Positions 27,801 through 42,800 of a stretch of DNA of 64,000 nucleotides are shown here, piece by piece (position 1 is the stretch's first letter; each line of letters begins with the position of its first letter). Below the pieces are notes generated by a model. That model was not told where the DNA came from and did not search any database. It saw only the letters and a program-made list of their open reading frames with translations. Position numbers and translations under genes: made by a program. Source of the stretch: Phyto melanocephala (lineage: Eukaryota > Arthropoda > Insecta > Diptera > Rhinophoridae); contig OW799233.1 in NCBI GenBank assembly GCA_941918925.1, positions 174,200,235 through 174,264,234 of the forward strand. Reading direction: 5' to 3'.

Positions 27801-30800
27801 ATAAAATTTGGGAAAAATTAGAAACTTATTGCAACATTTTTTTTCCTTGAAATGTTAAAAAAACACTATTTCTTTATAAATTAATCAAAAATTTTTATAA
27901 GAAGCGGAAATATGAATTTTTTTCAAATTTCAATTTATTAAAAAATTTTCTCCAACTACAGATGTATCATTAGAACAAATCAAAAAAAAATTAAAATTTT
28001 TTTAAAACTTGCCTTTTAGGACTGACTTCTTGTACATTTTCATTTAAAAAAAAAGTGGGAGACCAGCATCTATTCACCATCTCGCATCAGGGAAGGAAAA
28101 TGGCTTTCATGATTTTGTACCATGTATGAAAACAAAATGTACTTTTTAGGCCATGACGGTACCATTTTTTTAATATTTAAAAAACAGAAACTTTTCAAAA
28201 ATGTTTATAAAAATCCAGTATACAATAAAAAATATTAAATATTACATTCATAGGTACATACGTAGAGATCGGTTATTAAACAAATTTTATTTATTAAATA
28301 CTTTTAGATAATAAATTTTTGGTTATTTTAAAATTAAAGCAACAAGAATTTGAATCTTTTGTTTGTATTAAATTTGAAACACTAGAAATGTGTAGCCTAT
28401 TTCTTTCCTTTGTTTTAATTAGCTTTTGAAAAGAAAAAACTCGTTCGACATTGGCCGAGGAATGTGGAATAGACCGAATTCCTCTTACAATTCTTGAAAT
28501 ATCTGGAAACATGAACTCATTTAATTAATTTTTCATCTGTGATACTTTAGACCAAAAATAGGAAATATTTGAATCTTTGTGTGATCTTAGTTCAGTCATA
28601 TCGGCTAGTGTTCTGTATTGATTATTTATTGCTTCAAAGTTTGATTGTTCGTGTGGATACAGTTTTAGCAGAAGAGGTAGTATTGAATTTGTTTTTCCCA
28701 TAATAACTTTTTCTGGAACCATTTTAGTACTTCATTATTAAAGACCACCTTACATGCTTACGAATCATAAGTAAAATCAAATACATAAAGAATGAGATCG
28801 ATAAAACCCTAACACGAATAAAACGCAATAACTTTGAAATGAATTAATCCATTTTAATGAAAATAGCGTGGTTTAACAATAAAATAACAGTAAATTAAAA
28901 TATTAATGCTTTTTGTAAAAATTCAGCTTTTTTTGATGAACTGTTTCACCTTTTCCGGAATTGAGACCATGAGGGTTTTGATGGTATCCTTAGTAACTTT
29001 ATTGCTGGAATAAGGCCATTTCTGGGAAAAACTTTTAGTAGTATTAGCAACTTGTTTTGTATCCTTCAGCACTCTTTTGACTAAAGCCCAGTAACGTTCG
29101 ATGGGCCTTAGTTCTGGACAATTAGGTGGATTTGCTTCTTTTGGCACTACCACTATATTATTTGTTTCATACCATTCTGCTGCAGATTTACTATAATGAC
29201 ATGACGCTAGGTCGGGCCAAAAATATGTTGACTTATTGTGTTTTCGTATGAATGGAAGCAACCTCTTCTGCAAGCACTCCTTGATGTAAATATCAGTGTT
29301 GATAGTCCCAGTAGTAATAAATTTACTGCTTCTTTCTCCGCACGTGCATATAGCTTGCCAAACTAAGTACTTTTTTGGAAACTTTGTCTTTTTTTGGAAC
29401 TTAAATTGGTCATCGACATTACCTCTTCCATCGGCCACATAATAACTTCGCCCTGGGAGCTGAGAAAAGTCGACAAGAACGTAAGTCTCATCATCCATAA
29501 TACAACACTCATATTTGTTGATAAAATTTCTAAGCAGTTCTTTGGCACGACTTTTTGCATCCAAGTTTTTCTTCGAATTTCTGTCTGGCACTTTCTGAAC
29601 TTTGTAGGACTTAAGGCCTTCATATCTTTTAACCTTCCTTACAAAAAAATCGGAACAGTTTGCTTTTAAGGCGGCTTTACGGTTTGAGAGGTTGGGATTT
29701 TGGTTTAGAAGACTAACAATCTTTGAAGCTAACTGTGGGTCAGTTATACCTTTTTTAGCTCCACTTATAGCTTTTCCTTAAATACTACGACGTTCGTTAT
29801 ACACTTTTATCATACGCGAAACTGTTTGTCGTGACACCTAAATCTCATTTTAGTCGAATATTTGAATAAATAAATAAATAAATTCATGTACCAGGTGGTG
29901 CCAAATTAACAGGTGATTTTCGTCAGAAGTTTGCAATAAAGTACATCACCTGGTAAAACACACACAAACAAAATTAAAGAGAACATGGACATATTTTTAA
30001 ATTGTACCAAGTAGCTCGCGGTAGTACCAAGGTACCAACAAGGTCAAAAATGTACTATAAAAATACAATTGTACCATGATTTCCATCCGTGTCTCGCATT
30101 GTACGTAATTATATATTCTTTTTTAATTTGTTCTCATTTGCCATACAAAAGTTACTGTTACGAACACCATTGATTCAATTGAGCAAGGCAGAGCACAACT
30201 TAAGAAAATTAAACATTTTCAAAAGCTCCTCGTTTGATGCTGTTCGTTTCTATTTTGTTTTTTTTTTTTTGGTATTGATAGGCAACAGCATACTCACCGA
30301 AGTTTATGATCATGATCATCGTCATTAAAACGATTTGTTATTAAATGGAAATCGGCAAAAAGACAAGCAAAACCAAATATGCATAGATTTAAGTGAGTGA
30401 AACTAATAATTGATTTGCTACTTTGAGCGTGTTATTTATGCATAATAAAATATGCATATAAACAAATATGCATAAATGATTTAATAGCATTAATAGCTGA
30501 CATGGTGCACTTATGCATTCTTTATGTACCAATTCAATCATGTTTTTATTGTTCGCATAATAAAATACGTTGAGGAATGGTTTTGAAATGTGTTTTCAAT
30601 ATATGTTCTTCGAAAGTTAATAAATTTACTATAACAAATTTTGAAAATTTATCAACATTGTTAAATGAAAAATAGAAATTTCAAAATGTCTTGGTTAATC
30701 AGTGTATGCATTTCGATGTACATATTTTCTTAATCCTCCCAACATCTGAATCTGCTATTAGATTAGGTTTAAGGTTTATTAAACGGTTGTAAATAAGATT

Positions 30801-33800
30801 TTTTCATAATTTGGTATTTCTAATTTAATAAATTACCCAATAGAGAATAGTCTTTCGGACGAAGCATGTTTATAAGAGAAAAATGTAGAAGTTTTACCAA
30901 CAGAACTAGCTTACGGAAGGCATGAAATTTGTATGACGAGTTCACGCTTTGAAGGAATACTTTTTTGTCGCATAAGACTTATTTTCCAAAGTCTATTACA
31001 GTATGCTAGTGACAGACTTACCTACAGAGTGTTTCTATAATTCTTTCTTACAATCTACTTCGTAACCAGAAAACGATGGCCGCACTTGTAATTGGTGAAT
31101 TTTTCACTTAATTATTTACTTCTACTACTACATAGGTATAGCTTTTTACGAAGCTCATACAAGTGTTTTTATTTTAAAAGAGCTTTAAAAAACTCACTCT
31201 TTTTATAACAGCCACCAAAAAAATGTGGTGGGAGTATATTCATTTTGCCATTCTGTTTGTAACACATCAAAATATTATCCATTTTAGACCCCATAAAGTA
31301 TATATTTTCTGAATCGGGGCTTAATTTTAAGACGATCTAGCTATGTCTGTCTGTTGAAGGCACGATAGAGGTCGGAACGAAAAAACTAGGGGGCTCAAAT
31401 TTTGCCAGAATATATCTTATACACAAGGATTGTTTGGTATTGAAAATGGCCTAAATCGGAATATAAGGAACAGAGTTATAGCTCATAACTCAATGTTAGG
31501 TAAAAAAAACCATGTCCTTCCAACATCGAATAAAATGCAATTGCGTCAAACGCATGAACGTAGAGCCATGAAACTTCGAATTCTTATTTCCTGACTAATA
31601 AAATATCTTTTGCCGAAAATTTCTTTAATCTAAATCTAATAATTGTTTTTCGGTCAAAGGCTTTGTAGTTACGAAAAATAAATATAACACGCCCACTTTT
31701 TCGCCCACCTCCCATATAACGCTTTATCTCAAATTCATATAATTTTTCTATGATTAAAGATATTGGAAGAATAAAGGACTCTATATTGAAATATCTGAGT
31801 TAGGCTTATCTAGATATGAATCCTGATCTATCGTTAATGTCAATTGAAATCAAAATCTGTCGATAAGTTCATTTCGAGAAATCGACCCCTAAACAAATCC
31901 TTTAAGATCGTGTGATTATTTCCTGTATGGTTACTTGAAATCGAATATTTAAACTGATAAACCAGCCGCAACTGACGGCTTGAAAACCAACAATGTTTAT
32001 GATATTCTTCACATATGGTCAGTAATGCTCAATAAACGAACTAAAATTAGATGTCCGAAGTGCTTAAAAAACAGTTGCTGTGGCCATTTATTGGAAATCT
32101 TCTTCAAATGTTAATGTCATGTATTGATCTTTTGAACAAGAATTTATTTTAATAAAACTAACTTTTTTGTATTATATCTTACAATATCATTTTTTATCGG
32201 GCTTAAACAACACCTTGTCTCCGCAAACAAAGTATACTCTTATTTCGTGTTTAATATGAAATTGTACACTAAAAGGTAAGAAAAAAACAGCCTAAAAATA
32301 CTTCTGAAACCTTAAAAAACGAAACTGTTACTTCTGCTCATATTTATATGAAAGTATGGGAATGGTTAAATGCTCTTTTACTTTTGAACTTAACTTAAGA
32401 AAATTACTGAAGAAAATTCTGCCAAAAAACAAAGTCAAAACAAATTGTTAATATTGACACAATAAATTGCAAATTAAAAATTTTGAATAAAACTGCCTAC
32501 ATTGCAGATAATAAATAAATCATTCGTAGACGACTTCTAAATATTTAATGCAGACGATACGAACCAGTAGTTCAAAAGCATGTTATTCAATTGCAGCAAA
32601 TCAATACAGAGTGTTGTTTTGTGTGACTCCTGAAATTCGAATTGCTTTTACATATTGATTTCAATATAATATGAATTTAAGTGAGAGTGCTGTAATCGGC
32701 GGTGCAGAATCATATATACCCTTCACACAGTTTGTACCATCATATACTTGCATAAGTATGTGTTAGCGTCCTCTAGCTTCCGTTGTTGTTTTAACTAAAT
32801 CGACTTCTCTATTTATAAGGATTCAAAATACAAACACATATTTATGGGGTCGCAATTGAATACTGTAGCAATTATTATATCTCAGTAATTTATATGGCAA
32901 TTTTATTACCCATCAGTTTGAAGATCATAACTGACAACAATTATATGGTACAAGTGTAACCAAAACTTATTTGGGAAATCGGTCATGTAATCAAAACATT
33001 TAATAGAATATTTTTTCAATTTTTTTTTTCGCCGATATCTTTGTTGATAGGCAACTCACTGCAGCAAGACTTTTTACAAGTGTTGCCAAAGGTACATATT
33101 TTATATATAAATTAACTAAAAAGTTTCATAGTAGCTGCAAAATCTGTCCTTGCTCGGGTGAAAAACAGAGGCAATTGTGTTATTTCGCTCATATATCAGC
33201 TCATAATGTGCCCTTATAACTAATTTTCAATAGCAAAATTCTCGAAAGCAAATCGAATAAATTAGTACCAATCTAAACTTTGATTTCAACATACACACGG
33301 ACAGACGGATTTAGCTAAATTAATTTCTCTATCTATAAGAATTTAGAATTTATAAACATACTCGCAAATGAAAATTGTAGTGACTATCACTCCGGTTCTG
33401 TCTTATAATGCTCATGATCATTATGAATTTAATCTTGTTACAAACTGTGTACGTGCGCTTGTGTTTCTTGTCGTATTTAGATCAATTTTGTACATTTTGC
33501 GCATGTGTTGTCAAATTAAGCGGATTTGCTGAGCTTTTGTTTTGCTTGATATTTATAGGCAATAATTTGTGAGCATAACGTTTTGCTGTCATAGTCACTT
33601 TTGTTGTTTTTATTATTATTTGCAAAATATAGGCTGTTACAGTGGGACATGAGGAAGGGGTGGCGATGAAAAACTATCAAGAAATTGATAATAAATACAG
33701 ACAGAAATTTTCGAAAAATTTTCATACAATAAGAGTCTGTTAAACCATTGAAAGAACATACTTGTCCAACATTTTCTATCAGCGAAAGAATTTATGCAAA

Positions 33801-36800
33801 GTTTATCGATTGTTTATCATCAATAATGTAAGAATTTAATATTTTTTAATAAAAATCGAAAATTTGTTAAACATTTTGTAAAATTGTTTAAAATTTTTTT
33901 TAGACAACACCAAGGCACATTTATTCATCAGGTAGTCTTGTTTCGTCAGCTGATTATTTTTTTCACTACTTATTTTAAATTTCAGCTCTCAAAGTCTATA
34001 GATAAAAAAACAATTTTCTCTCTTCTCTCATTTGTTTCAAATGTCAAACTTCATATATAAAAAATATAAACAAAAAATTCTCTCCGAACTGCAATTACCT
34101 GATGAATTAATATGCCTTGAGACAAAACAAATATTTTGCATACAGTGCACTTCCGATAATATGAACACCCCACTTTTTGCAATTGTCAAAATACGAATAT
34201 ATAGACACACAGAAAAAATCTAAATCAACATTGGATAAATTCTGATTTAACTGCATAATTTAGGGATTTATCTAGCTGTTTGCTTTTAAATTGTCTTCTG
34301 CTGTCAATTAAAATTTAGTATTCAAACTAAGCTCACAATTCTTAATTATTTTTTAAATATAAATATTGATTAAATCTTCCGTGTACCTAAAACTGAGAAG
34401 TGCATTAGTTATACCGATGGTAGTTGAATGTAAGAATATAGGAAATATTATGGAAAAATTTGAGCCGCCTAGCTTTTTCGGTCCGACCTCTATCGTGCTT
34501 TCAACAGTCGGACAGACGGACGGACATAGCTAGATCGTCATAAAATGAAACCTCGATTCAGAAGATATCTACTTTATGGGTTCTGAAATGGATATTTCGA
34601 TGTGTTACAAACGGAATGACAAAATGAATATATCCCCACCATTTTTTTTGGTGGCGGGTATAGAAAGCCAGGGTTAATATAGAGTGTAACAATCATAAAA
34701 TAGCGAAAGTGCTTCCAGATAAAAATGATTATCTGGAGGTGCTAAAAAGGGCTTTTTAATAAGGCATTTGAATGACCAGAAAGTGAAGTAAAGATTTGAT
34801 AAGTGAGATTTGAATGCACTCAAATAGTTAACGGATCCGTCTTAAGGTGATTGAACAAAAGAAACAGTAAACAAAACCGTATAAGCAGTTTTTTTTTAAA
34901 TTAAATAATCTTTTAATTTAATAAAAAATAATTAATAAAATTTTCATAAGAAACTTTTAGTTTTCTGGAAAAAATTTTTTTAAGGGAATACATAGATGCC
35001 ATTTGCAAATATGAACAATTTTTCAAAAGTGAACTGGCTTGGAATTAGAACATATTATCGCGAATTTAATAATTTAATAAAATAATTTTTAATAATTTTT
35101 ATAATCCCTTTAAAAATATTTTTTGTTGACAAAAAAAAATATTCCACTAAACACAAGAGAAAATATTCATCGAAGAAAATAAATACCTTGAGTTTTATTA
35201 AATCAAGTTAGCTATGTCTGCCTGTCTGTCTGTGAATATGAGTTTTTGTTCAAACAGCAACTGATAACTTAATTTATTGATACCAAACGTTAAAAAGAAA
35301 AAATTAAATAAAACTCACTCATTAAACTCAAAAATTTTTCCTAACGTCTAAGAACTTGAGACTTTCAAATAAAATACAAATCAACTTAGCCCGCTAATAA
35401 GGGTTAACTAATACAACTTGATACCAAAACTTACTCGTAGTCTAATTGGGGCAAAGTTATAAATAAAAATCTGAACTTAAAACATAAAAAATTTTATTTC
35501 CATCTAACGGGAAATCATTCGCATGGCATAGTCTTATTATACCCTTCGCCTGCACACAGAAAACAGTTTCGTTGTGGCAACCGAATTTGTTGCCAATCGA
35601 ATTCATTCGGTTCCACGTACTATCTCACAATTCGTTTACAATAACTGAAAATTTTGTTTCTTTGCATGATAGATTTGATTGCAACGTTCGAATTTTAGTT
35701 GTGTTAGAAGATTTTATTAGTTGATATTATAGATATGCAAAAAAAAACTGTATATGTTTTAAAATATATGATTGATGCAACTGAAAAAAAATTTTGAATT
35801 AGTGCTAGTAAAAGAATAATCGATCATAATTATCAATTCTTCATTCATTTCCGAAAAATAAGAAATTAAACATTTTTTTTTTTAGTTATTTTATTTTTTC
35901 ATATTTTTATAATATAATTATATAAAGACATACATAAATACAAATAAACAAATATCAACAATTATATACATACATACTTACATACTTATGTACATACTAT
36001 ATATATATTTATGTATGTATATATTTAATATTAAAATAAAACTAGGAAATATCAAATATTATAAAGACAAACTGTTGATATTCTTCTTAGTCGTGCTGTA
36101 TTCAAACCATTTTGCAACCCCGTTACAGCACCATTCATAACGTTAGTAGTATGTATCTTGAAAATTTCTGCGTTCGAAAATTCATTTCGCGTACTGAAAT
36201 GCATAAAAATATAAATAAATATACAATATAAATAAATAATCGATATATTACCTTTAAAAGAGTCACTTGTAGATTTGTTTTCGTACCACAATATAATAGT
36301 TAGTTTTTTTTTAAATTTATTTATTTTAAATTTTTTTTTTTCATCAAATATACTGATTTTGTGTTTTAATTAATGTAAATTTTTTACAATTGACAGAAAA
36401 ATCAAATGTTCTTGAAAAATAGTATTTGTATTTAATGTTTGTAACAAATAATTTTTACATACAACTGTTTTTCGTTTGTAAACACCAAATATAGCTTAAC
36501 TTTTTTAATATCTTTACTGTAATTGAATTGTAATAATACAGGTAATCAATAATTACTTGCAATTACTAAATCGCATTTTTATTTAAAATAAAACATTGAC
36601 ATATAGGAATTTTTGTTACATATATCAATATTTAGTAGTGAACCCTAATAAAGATTATTAAATTCGGTTGTGATAAAAGCGAATTGAATACAACTATTTT
36701 TAATAAGGCTAATTGGTTGGAAGAATTAATTTAATAGTCCTAAGCAATAAATTTCTAACACTGTTGTGTTTTTTCGTTTATAAATATATAATATCGGTTC

Positions 36801-39800
36801 CTTTTACAAAATTTTAATATTTGCAACACTATTTTTATTGTTTTAACCGTTTTCCTACCAATCTTTTTCCTTAGTGTGAGGTGCACAAGGGTATATATAG
36901 GTTTGTCATTCCGCTTGTAATTTCTACAATTTTCATTTCCGACCCCATAAAGTATATATTTTCTGAAAGCTTATGAATAGAGGAGTCGATTAAGCCCTGA
37001 CCGTCTGTTTTAAAAAAAAAATTTTTGAAAAAATTTTTTTTTGTAATTTTTTTTATTGTTTTTAATATATTTTTTTTATTTTTTTATTTTTTTTGTAATT
37101 TTTTTTTTAAACATACATACATACGTAAACTCAATTTATAATTTTACAATGGTATGTTTTTACATGGATATCAACAAACTTTTGTTGTTCATTTTAGACA
37201 AGCGTTTGTGTGCGTAAATGCACAATTTGCTAGTGTCTTGATCAATAATGAACATTTTCTGGGTTGTTGGTATCTTGTCGTCACATAATCTGTGTTCCTA
37301 TTGAATAAATAATTTAAAAAGCTAGCGATTTTACTGGCACGTTTGCCAGCTCTTACTTAATACATGAATTTTTTTTAAAAAAAAAATTAATTTTTCATGT
37401 GAAACCAACTATGCAACCTCGCGAAGAACTGGAAATTTGTACGCAAAGCGTAATCTTTATTAAATCACTAGAAAAGCCCGGCGCGCGTTGCTATGCCCCT
37501 TAATGAATAAAAATGCATTCTGAATTTAAATTGCATATCAAGTGCAAGAAGCGAAAAATTATAACTTTTTTTATCGGCGCGGCACTGCCCACTTTTCTAA
37601 TCACGAAATTTTAAAGTCATGACAACTCAATATGTGTGCAAAGTTTTAGAAAAATCGGTCCAGTGCAAGTACCTCAAAATTATAACTTTTTATGAAAATA
37701 ATATTTAAATTTTGATACACTAAGGGCCATTATTACAACCTGTCGTTAGTTAAAGGTTGAACTTTCTCGGAGGAATATACAGATTACCACTATTACGAAT
37801 TAAATTTAATCCACCATGTTGAATAAACTTGTCTTTAACTTACCCCTTAATTTAGATTCAAATGAAAATTTAATAATGGATAACTGTTTATCCGGCCGAT
37901 AAAATCCTACCTTTAACTAATTCCAAATTGTAATAATGGCCCTAAAAGTGAGCTTAACATCAGTATCCATATTAAACAAACTTCTTTATTAATAAAAATT
38001 ATTAAAATTTTAAAATGGTTTTGAAATTTGCATACGCCCATGTTCAACATTATTTCAACTGAGATTAAATAATTCTGAATTTTCATAACATTGCTGGTAT
38101 AAAACTGCAACAATAAAAACAGCTGATTTAATTTCACTCGGAATAGAGAACATGAGCGATATTGTGAAATGATAAAAAAGGACAACACAACGTTTTTTCT
38201 AACTAACACATACATTTTTACAATTTTTTCACTGCTTTGCAGCTTTCAAGCACAATAATAAAAATAATAAAAAAAAATAATGAATAAAATAAAATTGTAC
38301 TGGGAGAAAAATGCTGGTAATTTCTTTAGACAAAAAAATACCAAATAAATAAAGAAAAATGCATACAGGCATGCATGACTAAATGAAAGAGCATAAGAAT
38401 TTGAATGTGTGTGATTTTAATTTACACAATTGTGAAAAAGGCTGCTCGTACAATACAAATTTACTTTTAGTCAATTAAAGCCATTATATTTTAAAATGAA
38501 ATTATTTTCATTTAATTTTTGTTGTTTTATTTTCCATCTGTGGTCCCACTGTATCAGCGTCATAGTTTACTTTATGATATCAAAATACGGGCAAATGTAT
38601 TAGCAATTTAATGACATCATCAAGTATGAAAATAAAATACAAACGTAGCACAAGTTGTTAAGACCGTCCGTCCATTTGTATTCACATAAATGGGTATTAA
38701 GATTATGAATGTGGGCATACAGAGATAACATTGCAAATGCGTTTGTCGTATGCATTTAAGGAATGTGTGTATTCAAAATTAAACCATAAACGTTTTGATT
38801 TAAGATTAAAAATGAAGAAGTATTACAAAGCTCGCTATTCTATTGTCATAATATTTTCAAATAGTTAAATGTATGTATGCTTTTGTAGTTCATTGACGTG
38901 ATAGCATAATTATGAATTACATTTACAAAATTATGTAAAATTGAAATTAATAATAAAAATTAATTTTCACTCATATGTTGAATAAACATTTGTATCTCTT
39001 TTTACCTTCTGAGGTTTAATTCAATATTTTTAAATTAAAAAAATACCCACATTTATTTAATCTAAGTAAAATTTCATTGCCAAGATCATAGTAATACTGG
39101 TACTTTACATAGACACACACACACACACGCTCACACGTCTGATGATGAGTTAAAGAAAATATTTCAAAAACAGAAAATTTCCTTTTTTAACATTTTTAAT
39201 TTATTAAATAAATTTCTCATCTGTGTGCACTTAATGCAAAACTCACAAACACACATACATATGTTTGTATGAATGAAAATCAAAAACAAACAAATAAAAA
39301 CAAGGGGCAACGTGTTTTTATTTTACTCACTGACTTTATTTTTGAAAAATGAATCAATTTCACTTCAAGGAAATTCTATTGAAATACTAAAAAAAAGCAA
39401 AATAATATTTTAATAAATTCCTAAGGAAATTAAGTAAAATATAAGTATGTTAAAAGACATTTTCAGCTCTTGACTAAATCAATAAAATATCTTGAGAAAT
39501 TATATGAACACAATTTTAAAACTAAATATCTAGTGGCGGCAGTAGCGGTGGCGTATAACACCAACACATTCCTAGAACGCCATTTAATTATAAATAAAAA
39601 AATATAGTTTGTTCACACGTTTGTGTAAACATTAGGGGCATTCACAAAATGCCTTCAATGGTGTATATGTATATACATATGTATGTAAAATGTTGCCAGT
39701 TTGTCGATATACATATGTTTATTTGTAGATTACTATGTTAAAGAATGCATGTATCGGTAAATGTGTTTTTATTTTTATTATTTATTGAGACAGGTCGGAG

Positions 39801-42800
39801 AAGAAGATCATTTCTGATCAAAATTATAATCAAAATCATATACTGTCATACATATCTATAATAAATACATACATAAATGATGGTATAGTAATGGTATTTT
39901 ACATTAAAAAAATATTTGTTTGCTTTAAAATAGTAGTGTTCCATGATTATCCAAGAAAAAAATTGAGAATGTAAAATATTAAGAATAGCTGGTTTTTTAT
40001 TTATTTACACAGTGTTGGAAATGAAAATAATAATAAGTGAAAAAGAAAAAAAGAAATGAAAAATATGCTATAGTCAAAAGAAAAAGAAAACATACATACA
40101 TATATTCACTACCCGATGCATAGCCGGTAAAGAGCTGCACAAGCATAAGAAAATGCTTACAATCAATCATATTAAATTTAAATTATAAAAAACACAAATA
40201 CAAAATACAAAAATATGTAGTTTGCTTTACGATAAAAATATTGAAGAACAGAACAAAACTGAAATAGAACAACGTTGGAATAAAGCAAAGCTGAATCAGA
40301 ACAAAGATTAAATAGAACATTAACACTGAAATAGAACATTAACACTGAAATAGAACATTAATACTGAAAGAGAACATTCAAAACATGTTTCTACTATGCG
40401 CGATATTTTTTCTATGATTTACCGTTTTTTTATTTCTTTATCGCATATTTTACTTTGTTTATAAATACAAACACTAAGAAAGCTGTAGAGATCAATTTAT
40501 TTTAGGAAAAAAATTATTTATGTTTACACTAAAGTATAACGACTTGAAATAGTGTGAACTAGAACTAGATAGCTGATTCCTATGGTAGATAATATGCTTC
40601 CAAATTATTTTCAGCTACTGGGCCTTAAATACTATATAGTGACTGTTATGGTGTGTCATTAGCCTTCGATTTATTTGCATAAGAATAAAATATCGGTAAA
40701 GCAACTTTCAAAATTATTTTTATACTCTTTGGTGTGGAGAAAACTTGGGCATTTTGATGCTTTAAAAGATTTCGGTTTTTTAAAAATAGCTACTATTAAA
40801 AAAAAACAAGTAAGAGTGCTATATTCTTATATACCCTTCACAACGTGTAGTCATGCAATGTGTATGTTAAAAAAAAATAAAAAAAAAATTTTAAAAAAAA
40901 TTAAAAAAAAAATTTAAAAAACAAATTTAAAAAAAAATAATTAAAATATAAATAATAAATATAAAACAAAAATAAAAAAAAAATTTTTAAAAAAAATTTA
41001 AAAAAAAATAATAAAAATATAAATAATATATTAAAAAATAAATAAAAAAAATATAAAAAAACAAGTAAGAGTGCTATATTCGGCCGTGCCGAATCTTATA
41101 TACCCTTCACAACATGTAGTCATGCAATAACAGTAGTTTGTGACACCATTCATCCCATATGAAATACGTACATACATATAAAAACATACATATATAAAAA
41201 CATCCCATTGCAAAATTATAAATTCACGTATGTATGTTAAAATATGTATGTAAAAATAAAAAAAAAATTTTAAAAAAAATTTTTAAAAAAAATTAAAAAA
41301 AAAAAAATTTAAAAAAAAAATTAAAAAAAAAAAAATTATTATATACATATATAATATATATAAAACAAAAAAAAAATAAAAAAAAAATTAAAAAAAATAA
41401 AATAATAAAAATATATATAATATATTAAATAAAAAATAAAAAAAAAAAATAAAAAAAAAAAATTAAAAAAAAAAATTAAAAAAAAATTAAAAAAAAAATT
41501 TTTTTGCCTCAGCTGGGATTCGATGCCACGTTTTCTCTAACCAGTATACACGTTTGTATGTATGTATGTTGTTGTTGTAATGTTGTTTTTATGAAAAGAA
41601 AATCGAGGTGGTCGTGGGTTTTTGCTCATATCTCAGTTGTTTATGTACCGATGTTTCTGATTTTCAATACCGATCTACTCCCGAATATTTCTGATATTTT
41701 AATACCTTACCCGGGTCCAACCTATGTCGGGGGGCTTCAAAAAGTTGATTTCAACATACACACGGACAGACGGTCAGACGGACAGACGGACAGACGGTCA
41801 GGGCTTAATCGACTCCTCTATTCATAAGCTTTCAGAAAATATATACTTTATGGGGTCGGAAATGAAAATTGTAGAAATTTCACACGGAATGACAAACCTA
41901 TATATACCCTTTTTCACTGTGTGAAGGGTATAAAAAATTTTTTTTGGCTCAGCTGGGATTCGATGCCACGTTTTCTCTAACCAGTATACACGTTTGTATG
42001 TATGTATGTTGTTGTTGTAATGTTGTTTTTGTGAATAAAAAATCGAGGTGGTCGTGGGTTTTTGCTCATATCTCAGTTGTTTATGTACCGATGTTTCTGA
42101 TTTTTAATACCGTTCTACTCCCGAATCTTTCTGATATTTTAATACCTCACCCGAGTCCAAGCGATGTCGGGGGGCTTCAAAAAGTTGATTTCAACATACA
42201 CACGGACAGACGGTCAGACGGACAGACTGACAGGGCTTAATCGACTCCCCTATTCATAAGCTTTCAGAAAATATATACTTTATGGGGTCGGAAATCAAAA
42301 TTGTAGAAATTTCACACGGAATGACAAACCTATATATACCCTTTTTCACTGTGTGAAGGGTATAAAAATATAAAAAAATAATTTTTTGGCTCAGCTGGGA
42401 TTCGATGCCACGTTTTCTCTAACCAGTATACACGTTTGTATGTATGTATGTTGTTGTTATAATGTTGTTTTTGTGGAAAAAAAATCGAGGGGGTTGTGGG
42501 TTTTTGCTCATATCTCAGTTGTTTATGAACCGATGTTTCTGATTTTCAATACCGATCTACTCCCGAATATTTCTGATATTTTAATACCTCACCCGGGTTC
42601 TAGCGATTTCGGGAGGCTTCAAAAAGTTGATTTCAACATACACACGGACAGAATGACAGAGCTTAATCGACTCCCCTATTCATAAGCTTTCAGAAAATAT
42701 ATACTTTATGTGGTCGGAAATAAAAATTGTAGAAATTTCACACGGAATGACAAACCTATATATACCCTTTTTCACTGTGTGAAGGGTATAAAAAACCGGG

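Larger units (their letters stand above)
28088..30091 (-). mobile_element. hAT transposon, 2.0 kb, perfect 8-bp target duplication
   Basis: Termini CAGGGAAGGAAA and TTTCCATCCGTG are inverted, and TCTCGCAT flanks both sides (28080-28087, 30092-30099). Inside, 28294-28722 encodes the transposase C-terminus. A DD37E mariner-family element (about 28744-29902) is nested within it. Confidence 0.88.

Noticed and set aside
29944..29957. Second inverted copy ACATCACCTGGTA as the true DD37E end
   Set aside because: The copy at 29886-29902 pairs better with the other end at 28744; kept as uncertain, so boundaries are given as approximate.
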